From Anas platyrhynchos (Eukaryota; Chordata; Aves; Anseriformes; Anatidae): a stretch of 64,000 nt of DNA. Made by a program: the position numbers and the translations under genes. Location of the stretch: positions 3,472,001 to 3,536,000 of the forward strand of contig NC_092605.1 in assembly GCF_047663525.1 (NCBI RefSeq), in the 5' to 3' direction. Shown one piece after another: positions 49,301-61,700 of this stretch. How positions within the stretch are numbered: the stretch's first letter is position 1; each line of letters opens with the position of its first letter. The notes beneath the pieces were generated by a model. That model was not told where the DNA came from, ran no database searches, and saw nothing but the letters and a program-made list of their open reading frames with translations.

Positions 49301-52300
49301 CTCCTCTTACATAAAAATGTTTTCTGTGCATATTATTTGGTTTTAGTTAAAGTCCAGGTGCACGGGTTACTGAAGAACCAAAAGGATGGCTCATCACATA
49401 GCACAATGGGTAATTATTGCTGAGCCTCACTGTATTACACAGACAAATCCTTTCTTGGAGCTCAGCATTGTAGCCGTGTGAGAGAGAAAATACCTATAAT
49501 CTAGCCCAAAGAGCTACAAGTGTAAGAATAGATCCTCTGCTATATGCTTTGCCCATTTAATTTTTAACTATCCCAAGGGACAGAGCTTAACCATTTTGTT
49601 TAGATACTATTTTGCATTTTAATTTTACCAGTGGGAAGATACTACATACATAAATTATGAGGTCCCCTGTTATCATCCCAAGAGTCTTTCTAGCTAGGCT
49701 TTTTGTAAAATGGTTAAATAATTCTCTGGATTTGGCCCGTGTTTAGCTGAGATTTATCTTGATGATGCAAGACCCAAAGTTCAGCACTGCGCTGCCTGAA
49801 ACTTGAGCTTCCGATTTCTTCCAGGCAGTCGGCTGTGCAACCTGTGTAGGCGAGAAGAAAACCCAGGTGCCTTCAAAGAGCAACTCTGGAAATGCATGTG
49901 CTGGGTGGGGAGCTGCCTACATCACCTTGCAGGGGGGTTAATACAGCTTGGCTCCTGCTCATCTGTGTAATTTGGTTCCTTGGTCAGGAATAAGAACCTC
50001 CTGGTCTAGGACTTACCATCCTGATAACGTCCCTCATGTCTTGAGGACATGCAGTCGGTGCTTGGGTGGGCACTCTTGTACCCTTTACATTGGTCCATGT
50101 GCATGTGAGGTGACAGGAATTGGAGTCCAAAATAAGCACAAGGAATGCCTTTCTTGACCAGTGCTTAGGGCAGCTGGTGAAAGGGATGCAAACCTAACCA
50201 GCCCCCAAATGGCAACATACAGCAGGAGAGCCCCAGAATGCATGTTTAGAGAATATTTGCTCCCTGATTAAGCTGGGCCCTAACGTCCACTTGTCTATCC
50301 TTTGCAATGGTCCCTCCAAAGTTTAAAGCAATTTCTATGGGCAGTATTCCTGTAGTGTTGGTGTGGATGCCCAGCTGGAGTAGCTCAGCTCCCAGCAGAC
50401 ATACAGACTTAGCTTTGGGTTGGGCAGCAGTTTGTGGTGTGGTCAGAGCCCCTAGGGACTCTTCTGTCGTAACAACTGCAAACCTCCTGGTTTGTCACCA
50501 GTGTTATTCTCATGGGACAGGGTGACCTCTCCAGAAAGCCTTTCCAACAGCAGCAGCAATCGCTCTCTATAGCATTTAATAACTAACCATGGAGAAAATT
50601 ACACTCTATTTAAAAGGCCAGGAAAATCATCTTCAGTTTAACTCTGCTGACTTGGGGAGAATTACACCAAAAATGAGTTTTGTCTGATGTCCTTTCCCAT
50701 ACTAATGTTTAGTAGCTGGACTGAAAAAGCCTTTCAGAGGCAGATAAACAAGTCCAAATGGTGAAATATTCTTTTAATTTTCCTTTGCACACGTTATTTT
50801 AGGTGTAGCTTGGAACACTGCCCTTACGAGAGGCATCCCTTTAAATATTTATACAGCATCAATATGTAGCCACCCTCATACGTTTTTAATGCTATGTTCC
50901 TTCCTAAATTAACCATTAGGTAACCCCATTCTATAGCTCTCCATATTTCGTGCTGCCTTTACGCTACCCTTGGAGTGTTTTATATTTATTTCACGGCGGA
51001 ACAATGAAGATGTCAAGGCAAGGCCCAGGGGCCCGGTGGAAATCGAATTCTTGGAGCTCCTCCACTGTTGCCATGGTGGACACGCACTCGGCTGCGCACT
51101 GTGCCGCTCCGCAGGCCGAGGGGATTAAGAGCCCAGCTCCACCGCTGGGCCGTGGCCATTCACCACAGCTACAACAGAGGGTTTTCATTTCTATATTTGC
51201 AGCTCCCAGGGTTGGGGGTAGGAAGTATCGAAGCAAAACCCAGCAAAGAGGTGGTGGTGCTGCTGATGGGTAGGAAGCGCTGTCTGAGTCCTGAGTTTCT
51301 CCCTGGGAGCAGCAGTTGTGTCTGGTGGGTTTCTAGATTTTCCAGAGGTGTTTCTCTTCCACTGCCCATCCCTTGGTTTGTGTTCATTTGTATGATGACA
51401 TGGTATGCTGAGGTGATTAGGATGAAGACCCGTACTGTCAAATATCTTCATTATTTGCTCGGTCCTGATTCAGGCTAAAAACCTGCAGATGAGTAGAAGT
51501 GTTGGCACAAGCTCCTTCGTGTGGGTTTTTATGGAGGTGGGGTTTCTGACTCCTGTTTAATTATACCACATCATCGTAGCAACGTGGTTTCTGCAGAAGC
51601 TGCTCGGGGTTTGTTTCCCCTCTGGTTTCCATCTCTCCTAAAGGGAGCTAGGAGATGGCAGCCCCCAGAGCCCAGAGCCGAAAGCAGCAGCAGCACGCCC
51701 CAGGCATGGTGGGGAGATTCCCCTCACTAAAAGGAGGTGTCAGCCAGCTGGGCAGGGCTTCCTATGGCCTGTTACACTGAAAGAAAGAGTGAGATCTCCC
51801 TGCATGCAGCTTCCTAAAGAAAAGTTGCACCTTTTCGAGCTGAAATCCAGCCTTCCCTTCTCTTGCCTGCTAGCAGGGCCTTTCCCTGTGTCTGTTTTGT
51901 AAGCAAGAGCTTCAGTGAAGACAGTGAAGATTTTGCCTGAGGATATGGGGCTTGAGGAGCTACTGAAATGCCGTTGCCCTGGGTCGCTGTGTGTTGCAGA
52001 CACGGGCTGCTCCACGAGCACACCCCTGCCCACGGCACAGAGCTCGCCTCCTGCTGAAGACGCTGCTGAATCAGTCGGAGTACGGATGTCAGTCTCCTCT
52101 GCCATCGAAGAGGCTTCGAAAAAGCACAGGGCTGTTTTCTTATCTTCTGCGAGCCAAATCTGGTGTGATTGGGCTCCAGCCCTGGCTTGGTTTGCTGGGT
52201 TTCTAAACGTACGGGTGAAGGGATGCTGTTTGCTCCAAACAAAAGCCGCCTGGGTTTGGCATTCCTGCTGTGTCTCTCGCGAAAAGACGCCTGGCAGCGG

Positions 52301-55199
52301 CTGCACTACACTGAGATTCTCTCCTCCAGCAAGGGAAAATTCTGCAGTTATTGAGGCTCTTCCTTGGGTTGCAGCAGTAATTTTTACTCCGTGTTTGCTG
52401 CAAATATGGTTAAGCTCTCTCTGTTTTGGAGGCAAGCAGTCAATGCATCTGAAGTGCATACTTGACATATGCTTCTTTTCACATGCTGTCCTCCATTCGT
52501 TGCATGTAGCAGATGCTCCGTTTACCACTTCAAATGTATTCTTATTTACTAGAAATTATTTTAGAAAATAGCTGTTTGGAACTAAACATTTCCAGCCCTT
52601 CTCCTGGGTGCTGGGAGCTCCTTTCTGCAGCTGTCCTGGGTGGCTACATGCAGATGTTGACAGGTTAATTTGCATTTGAAGAGCGGGCTGCAGAGAGCTA
52701 AGCAAGGCTTTTTCTTCCCTGCCTCTGAAGCCAGTCACTTAAACACTCCATGCCAAGTTCAGCCCCCGATGCTACTCTTTTTAATTAACTAGAGCAACAT
52801 CCAAGCTGAGCTTGGCCCATTGTTAGCTGCCCATTTATGCCAGGGTTGAATTAAGCCCCCTGACTCTGTAAAAGAAAGGATTTTATTCTGCAGATTGATT
52901 GTACAACAGCAAAATGCAAGGACGGTCCTAACTCACAGCGAGGCAGTGTGCACAAGCTGGTTTATCTGATTTCCACCACATAGACTTGCTCCCAGAAGCT
53001 GCAGGCCCAAAACTTCCAGCTGAGGGCTCTGGTTTACCTGGCTGATACACACCACTGGAGCCAGAAATGTTTAGTAAAAAGGAATTCCTGCTATCAAGAA
53101 AAATGCACAGCCTGCACTGCTTGATCCTCCTTCCTGGAGAGTCTGCTTTCTTGTATGTGTTTTGTTTTTTTGTGTGCATTTTTTTTCCCCCTTTAAAATG
53201 AGATTGCATGAATGAAGACTTTCAGGAAAAAGACACAAATTTAGACTTGAGTCTCTTCCATCGATAAAGAAAGGCACAAGTTTTGATCCACAACCCTGTT
53301 GTCATCCTCTAGAAGCTGTTGCTCCAGGCCTTTCATGTACGTGATCCATTGACTCAAAATGCGATTTAAGAGACCAAAAACTTCCCTGCTTACAGCACGT
53401 GGAAGAGCTAACATCCAGAGGGCTGTAGCACTGTCGTGATCAAGGCCCATACACTTTGCTTCCTCTTCATCTTCTTTCCTTTCCTTTAGATGTTACAAAG
53501 CTATCAAGGAAAGACACATCCAGCAGGTATTGGAGCACTGAACTGAATCTGCAGAAAAATGGAAAGGCATAATTAAGGCTGTCTTTTTTTTTTTTACTCC
53601 CTCCCCCCCCCCCAACATTAATTTCACTGTGCTTCTGTGCTTCCCTGTCATGTGCTTCTAGGATCAGCTGCGGGCAGATGCTGCTCTCACTTCTCCCCCA
53701 TAATCTGGATTTAACAGTTTTCCAGTTTCCTGCTGCTGGTCCTTTTATATCTGCAGCTGAAACTGTTGTGCATCCCCTCTGTCAAAGCTGCCATGGGGAC
53801 AGAGTTGCCTATTTGAAATTTGGCTGTTTCAACATCTATGCACAGATGTTACAACTCACGCTAATAACACACTGAACTCAGGTTGCACTTCGGAGCATTA
53901 GTGGCAAAAATCTCTCTGCTTGTAGCAGAGCACAAATTAATTCATCCCCCAGAATTATGCTTGGGTGCAGTCCATTGGACCACTGGCACGATGTGTTTTC
54001 TTAAGACGAGCGTTTCTTCCAGTCCATTTGTGTCAGACAAGAAGCTTTTCTTACAGATATCTAATTTTTTTGTTTACAGCAAAATAAGGGGAGGGCATAG
54101 GCATGAAGAACTCTGCTGTTAGACAGATTTCTGCATGATTCAGGTACCCATGGCGACATGAGATCACTCCGCATTGTCACCGACACAAGAACATTACCTT
54201 ATACAAGAATAACTAAGAACAGAATTTTTGACCTTCAAGATTTTCTTATCTAGAAATATTATAACTGGATAGCAGCACCACACAACTTGTCAACCAGAAG
54301 AAATAAAAGAAAAATAAAACTAATTTAAAACCCCACAGTGGCAGTGGAATAAATTCATACATTTATCATTTCAGAGGTTCCCATTGCTCCTGCAACTTTT
54401 CCTGCAAGGTTTAAGTTATTAGATTTTTTTTAAACACTGTGTTTACTCTCCTAAGAATAGAATACAATTTACAGAACCTCATAAGGATGAAAAAGCATTT
54501 TCCTTTTGTGCTTTAGCTCACACAGTTAATGCGCACAAACCTGCACCTTTTAGCTTTCCAAAACCTCACTTCATACTGACAGATGGAATTAATTCAGTAT
54601 TTACAAGTTTATTTCAAAATCCTTCAGAGAAGAACATTTATTATTTTTACTTAAGAAATGCCACACGTCTCAGGGTTTGGGACAGGACTTCACCTGGCTG
54701 ATCCAAGGGGCACGTTCTTCACAGCACTCACACGTGCAGCCGCTGCTGCCAGCTCTGGGCACAGAGAGATTTGCTTGAGGAAAGATCCTTACGGCAAGGA
54801 AGTGCTGGAGGAGGATCTAAGCTTACCTTAGCAGCTGGCAAGAACCTAGGAAAATGAAACTCACTATCATCAACTGCAAGTATTGCAGGTTTTACCTTTG
54901 AAGGCATAGAGTGATTTTTAAGCAGAATTTTAACTCACACGTACATGAATTATTTCTAGTGACTTTCTGAGCAACAGCAGCCTGTGCCTGGCTCAGATTG
55001 CACTTACGCAGGGCTGGTGTGTGACCGGGCAGCCTGCTCGTGCCAAACTTGTGCACACTCCTGCTCCAAATCCCCCCATGGGTGCAGTGCCACAGCCCAG
55101 GGACATGTTCCTGCTGTCCCTGTCCCCAACCCCAGCACAGACCAGCAGGGAAAGGCTGCGGTCTGGAGCCCAACCACCTCACCGAGGCCTGAGCCGTGG

Positions 55200-55700
55200 T
55201 TCATCGCCGACGAAGGCACGGGTGGAGGCGAAGCACGGTCCCCCGGGAGCACGGCGGGATGGGGACGCGTGACTCAGGCACGGCTGAGTCACAGCCCCCC
55301 GTGGCTTCTCCCGTGATAGGAACGGTTCAGGCACCACCGCGCAGCCAGGATCGCGCTTGAAGTCACGATCCAGATCGCTGTGCTCCGGAGCATCGTTTGC
55401 TTCGCGGGGAGAAAGCGCCTTTTTGGAAAGGAGGCAGCATCGGGAGAAAGCAGCTCCCAGGTTTCCACACACAAAAGCACTGTGAGGGAAAAAGGGAATA
55501 AATAAATAAATAAATAAATAACCTTTAAACTGCACGGGGACAGTGGTGTCTCTGCTGGGCCCCTTGGAAGCCAGGGGAGTTGCACCTGCAGAGCGAGAAA
55601 TTCTCCAGGTCGCAGGACACGTAAGCTCAGATCGCCCAAGGCGCGTGGCACTGTGTGCAGCAGAGCGTTCACATCTCCAGGCAGCACAGCTCCTCTGCTC
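55200..55700. promoter_or_regulatory. CpG-enriched patch with paired AP-1 sites in CACNG4 intron 1
   Basis: CpG dinucleotides are clearly denser here than in the flanks (for example CGCCGACGAAGG, GCACGGCGGG, GATCGCGC). A 9-bp inverted repeat at 55269-55292 carries one consensus AP-1 heptamer in each arm, TGACTCA and TGAGTCA. An intronic enhancer or minor promoter is possible. No transcript evidence is visible in sequence. Confidence 0.4.
55497..55521. repeat. (AATA)n tetranucleotide repeat
   Basis: About six AATA units, uninterrupted, just inside the CpG-enriched patch. No coding significance. Confidence 0.9.
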
Positions 55701-58700
55701 CACAGGGCTTCGGAGCAGATCCCCAAAGATATAGGTGTTGCTGTGCCTAAAAGGTAGAAGCCCAGCTTACAAACCCAGGTACCCTGCACAATAAACGACA
55801 GCAAAGAGCTGAGCTCAGGAGCCGGACCCCAATTGCGATGGAGTCCAACCCTACAAACCCACAAGGCCGGGGTTTGGGGCCCATCCTAGGGGATGGCCGT
55901 CACTTTGGGAATCACCTGGATGGCTTGTGTCCCCGGGGGCTTGCTGGCTGTAGAGTTAAATGACACCTCCAGATCCTCGCCCTCCAGGAGGCTTTGCAGG
56001 CCCACAGCCTGGCAAATCCGCTCCGTGGCTCATTAGTGATCTGTAATCACCGGGATGAGTCTCTGAGAGCTTAGGAGAGAAAGACCTGATGTGTCGGCAG
56101 CGCTGTGTGCAGAAGAGCTGCTGGAGCTGATAGTTCGACACGCCGAGTATTTTTAGAGCCATCCTATGGCGCAGAATTTTTAACTTCCATTTCACAGACC
56201 TTGAAGCCTGGCAAACTTTCATTAACATTTGATGCCTTGAAGTCATGCAAGGTTTGGGGGAAAAGGGAGGGGAAAGAGGAAAAAGAAACCTTTCTGGAGC
56301 ACGTAGTTTGCAAAGTTGTTGTGGAGCTCAGGAAAAAGCCTCCGATCACCCCTCTTCATGCCAAGTGCTTTTAAAGTGCCCAAACCACCCAGAGAGCAAA
56401 GCCAGAATCCCAAACCATGGCTGTGTGGGAGAGTCATGATTAATTAAAAGATAATTTATGTTAACATATTAAATACCCGGGGTATCTCTGGCCCCTGGGG
56501 CTATTCAAGCACTTTTTGAAGAGAGAGAGACCCACCTTGAAAGGATTATGCCTCTCTTCTTTGCCCACTATTAGACAGCTTTGCTAATATAGGGCTCTTT
56601 GGCCCATAAATTCCCAAATTATTTATAAACCATCATGCCTACATACTAGAAAGGAGAACCTGAGACACGGAGCAGTAAAAGGTTTGCTGATGGGAAGACG
56701 AAGCTTCAGCCTCCCAGTTCCATTGCACCTGCTGCCATTTCTGCTCAGCTCAAAGTACAGTTTTTCTACCCAAATTTACACATGGGGAAAATAGTTCTTC
56801 CCTGGCTACAAGGCAAACTTTCAATGGGAAAATAAATTACTTGAAACTTTATTTCCACACACACACACCCCAATACACATTTATACACACATCTACATCT
56901 CTTTGCACACAACCGAGATTTCTCACAGGCTGCAGGAGTGGGAAGAGGAGACATATTTTTGTCTCCTTGGCAAAAATACATTGGCAACATATCACTGAGT
57001 TGTAAAGATTGAGTAAGAACCAGAATGAGGCCCCAATAAGAGATGTGGGTGTTGGAAAACTGCCCTTCGTTTGCCTGTGCCTCTCTGCCAGGATGACTGC
57101 GGGGAAGGGGACACGAGCTGCTGGGGGGGCTCAGCATGGGGACCCCGAGTACCCGTATGGCTGCTGTGCAGCTCAACCCTGCGTCATGCCAGATGGGTGT
57201 CTGAAGGGGAGAGGAGTCGTAAATCTCTCCCTGAGCATGGCTCAGTTCCCAGGCGGCCAGAGCTGCTACGTACCTCTTGGGAGAGCTTGCCAAGGTGGCG
57301 AGAAGCTGGTCCTCTCCTGCTTTCAAATCTCAGGAGGAAACGTGGTCCCTGGGATGCTGTAGTAAAAGGGCAGGCGCTAATTCTCACAGGTGCAATGCTT
57401 AGAAATTCAAGTCTAATTAACAATCAGCCCTACCTAGTGGTTTCTGGTGGATGCTCCATACTTTTAAGGTGCTGGAGGGAGAAGGAGCGCTGTGATGGAG
57501 CCAGTGGCACAGCAGCCTCAAGGCCAGGCATGCAGGGCACTTGACTGTTGAAAATTCATCCCAGCAAAAGGAAAACTTCTCAGTTTTCTCCTCCCAGCTG
57601 TGAAACTTCCAAGTCACTTCCATGCCATCCTAGGACACAAACAGCTGCAAGCATTTCCAGTTACAAGGGGAGACATGCCTGATGCTGGTAAGGGCTGGGA
57701 CTTTCCAATACATCATTTAAAATCCAGTCTGATATCTCAGATTGGCTTGTCCAGAGCTACTCCCACCATTATCCTTCCCCAATACAGGTAGAGAAATTGC
57801 ATAGTAAAATGCAGTCTGAAATACTGAAAGAAGGAAGAATGGAAACTCAGAATTCTCGACAATAAAATATTCATGCATCTGTGCTTTAGTGCATTGTAAT
57901 TTTGCATGATATGCTTTGCTTTTCAAGACTGACTAGATTAAGGCACTTCTGATTCATTAAACACATTTTCCCAAATGCTGTTTCTACAAATGTTGTCGGG
58001 CCATCGTGCTTAGTGGTATTTATTAGCCAGTGTAACAAGGAACTTACATCTTCCACAAACCTGAGAGAAACCCACTTAAATGTGTTGCTCAGTCTCAGCA
58101 GAAGAGAAAACAGTTCCAATGAATAATTAAAGCTTTAAGAGGTCATGCTGCTTTTGCAGTCTCATTTTTATTTGTCACTGTTTCACTTGCATTAGGAAAT
58201 AGAAAGTTTCAGGCGCAGGATCCAAATCAAATCTCTTCTCCTTGTGTTCATTTAAACAGACCTACTTGGTAGCCATCTCCATTTTTATTTATTGGGTCAT
58301 TTGTTAACTGTAAGTATTTAAAACAATCCCAGGAATTATGTTTCAGGCTCTTAATTTTCATCAGGCCGTGGCTTTGTGCCTGCCCGCCCCTCCTGGCAGC
58401 ACTATGAGCCCTGACTAAGGCGGTGCCCGTGCAGGGAGGTGAGTGCAGGCAGAGCGGCACTCAGAGAGGACACAGGTTGCCATCTGGTCCCCGTCTCCGC
58501 AGGCACCACCAATCTGCCAAGCTCCCACTCTCCTCCTAGGCCCTCTCCTCGCCTCCAGCCACCCACCACCCTCCTCAGCTCTCTCTCCCCCGCTTCCTTT
58601 TCTCCTCCCTTGCAAAGCACCCCGCTTTCTGCCCACTCTGTCCCAAAGTGCTCCTTCTCCTCCTCCTTTTTCAGCTCACTCTTTCCTGCCCCAGGTCTTT

Positions 58701-61700
58701 ATTCCCACAGAGCTGCTTATCGTTTTCTCACCCTCGCAAGGTCCCCCTGAGGCACAAGCCTGCCCTGTCCCATACATGAGGTGGCCCAGCCACAGCTGCA
58801 CCCTTCACCCTCCCGCTGCTAACAGGCCTTTGCCACTAATAGCTCATGCAGACGGTTTTGAAACCTTTGCCTTGAGTTTCCCAAAGCCAGCCATCAGCAG
58901 GACCTGGCAGTTACACCCCTTTCTCCTAACCTTTAGATTCCCCGTTGTCATCATCTGCCTTGTTTCAGTCCCGCATCACTGATTGTGCATGATCAATCTC
59001 TAGAGGTTTTGCTTCTATGTATAACTCAACAAGCTGGCATAGAAACGAGGAAGACATGCTCCAAAATGAATGCACATCCAACTCAAGGTCGCAGCATTAT
59101 GAAGACGGGCATATTGCAAGCATTGCCTTCATCTACAGTGATTTATGGAGTGAAATATCCCTATTGCTTCTTCAATATCCAAATGTTTTTTCTAAATGCC
59201 ATCATCTTATGACTAATCTCCATGGACTGAAGAGACACTGGAAGATTACCTGATTCCAGGAGTGTCCAAATATTCTGCATATTCCTAAAATTAAACTAAT
59301 GAGCTCCTTTATACTACTTTCCAATGTAATCTTCTCTTTTTTTTCCATGAAAAACCTTCATGGTGTGTGAACAACCTGCTCCCACAGAGCTGAGCAAAGA
59401 AGATCCAGAAGAGTTCAGTTCCAGACACAAAGTTAGAGACATTCACTGCTGTTAGAGTAGACAATTGCTGATTGTAAGCAGAGAAGTAATTACGTGCTGC
59501 CCTGTAAGCGTCTGCTATATTAGGAGATAGCTTAAGAAGAATCAATAATATGAACCATTTTCCTAATGACTAGATCTGAAGAGTTTTCCCATTACAGAAG
59601 TTGTCAGGTTCATCCTTACCTGAAACACACACCCCCAAGGATTACCGGGGTCCTCGTTTTGGAGAGCTGTTTCTTAAATTTTAGACCTCTGTATGACAAC
59701 TGCAAACCCTGTCTGTTGCAAAATGAAGAAACCTGAAAAAAGGCTTAAGAGGATCTATGATGAATCAAGAATGAGAAGAGCTCAAGGCTCTATGTGTCTG
59801 AAAGTTGAGGTGGCAGAAGATACAGGGGACAAAACATCACACACATGCTGGGCATACTTCATCTAGTTCAAGAACAGTATTTATTCCCCAGATGTGATCT
59901 TGACTATGTCTCAAATTATAAATTCAGCAGGGACTTTAGTGAATGTCCATTTCCTTAAATTTCTCCCCCAGGTAGTGATAAGCCACAATACAGGCTTTAT
60001 AGACATGCTGTGATTGTAAGAGGTGAGACCATCAAGCCCTGGTTGATCACCATGTTAATGAGGGAGAACTGATGGCATACTGAAGTAAGGGAAACCAGAT
60101 GGATGAAAACCAAACTATCCCTTAAGGGAAACTTGATTCCAGTTGTGCCAACACAGGAAATAAGCACAGTTTGACAATGTGAAAATAAACACGATTTGTC
60201 ATTTTGCAGCATATGAACGCTTCATCAGACAAAATGACTATCTGTTCTCAGAATTGCATCCGGTAAAATTTGGCATTTCAGCCCTCTTGTAATGATTGAT
60301 AGACTGGCAGCAATCTGCCTGAATGAGCAGCCTTAGTACCAGTGAATGTATGCCAGGGTCAAGAGCACTGGGGAGAAAAGTAGGTTTGGGGCCAAATCTA
60401 GATGCATCTGAATTGTAGCTAGCACATAGGCCAGCACAGCTGATTGCCTGCTGCTGTCTAAGGTGTTGGAGCTATGATGGCCACCGTGTAGTTACAACTG
60501 TGAATAACAAGTCTCTGATGCATTGTGCCAAAAGCACTATTGATAATAAGTACCTCGTTAAATTAAGGCATTTGGGATCAGAATGTAATAAAGAGCAGGA
60601 AACTCCTTGGAGATGGACTTGCTGGGTGAAGATGCTCACCTGAGAAGCCAACGCCAACCTCTGACGTGTTAGACCAATTTTAGCCAGCTACAAAACTCTA
60701 ATGGGGGTTTCTATCCAAGCTCCAAATCATTTTAAAAGAATAATTAGATGAGCCACCCAGAAGCAGCTTTGGCAAAGCAGCAGTGAAGCAAAGTACGGAA
60801 ATGAGTGGTGAGACAAACTTCTGGGCTGCCGGGCTAAAGGACTGCCACATGAGATGCGGGATGAGACGAGGTGTGAAGGCAGAACACAGAGAGTGTGGGG
60901 CGTTGTGGTATGTAGAAAAGCAGACGTAGAAAAGTGAGTTAACAGCCCCATGACAGCTAGAGACGTTGACAGTCTCTTGGGACCGAGCCAGGCATGGGAA
61001 CACTCGCTGTGGCAGGGCTAACAGCTCTGATTCTAAAAAGTTCCTCAAACACCGTAACCAACGTTGCTCCAAAAAAATCTTTTCATACCCAGGATGGGGA
61101 ATTGCCCCTATTTTCCTGTGCAGATATAAAATGCAACCTGAACATCAGGGCTGAAAGCATGTCAGTGATTCTTCCTAGAAAACAGATACATTCCGTCAGT
61201 AAGGTCCATAAAAAGGAGCAACAAAAAAGATTAAAATAAGCTACAGAACCCCCTAAAGCTTCCCCCAGTTTGCTGTCCAAGAAGCAGCACAGAAGGATAT
61301 AGTTAATAAGGAAGAAAACTGCAAAAAAAGCAAAGAGTAGTAAGAAGGCTGTCAGCATTGTACAGGAGTTTCTGGGGTGGAATAATCCACTGCACTATTT
61401 CATCTGCAGCTTGGCTAAGAAGAGGCAGCTGGGAAAGGAACAGGAGCATTGCTGAATAACCCCAGTCATGACTTCTGTGGTCAAAATGCTGGCTTAGGAG
61501 AGGAACACTCGAAGAAAATGGAAATGAAGTAGCACAAAACAACGTGTAACATACAATCAAATCTTATCTACTTTGCTGCTGTCCTGCATTTCCCTGATAC
61601 TATTGGTATTCACTGTGGTAGTACAAGGACACTTAGTACTTTTGGCAGCAGTTTTGTAATGACTGAAGAGAATTCAAAGGACAGCAGCCAGACACTGTGA

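Noticed and set aside
55179..55864. Overlapping minus-strand frames of 174 and 191 codons
   Set aside because: They lie in the CpG-enriched patch and cross the (AATA)n repeat, giving Leu-Phe-Ile-Tyr repeats. Low stop density explains them better than a gene.
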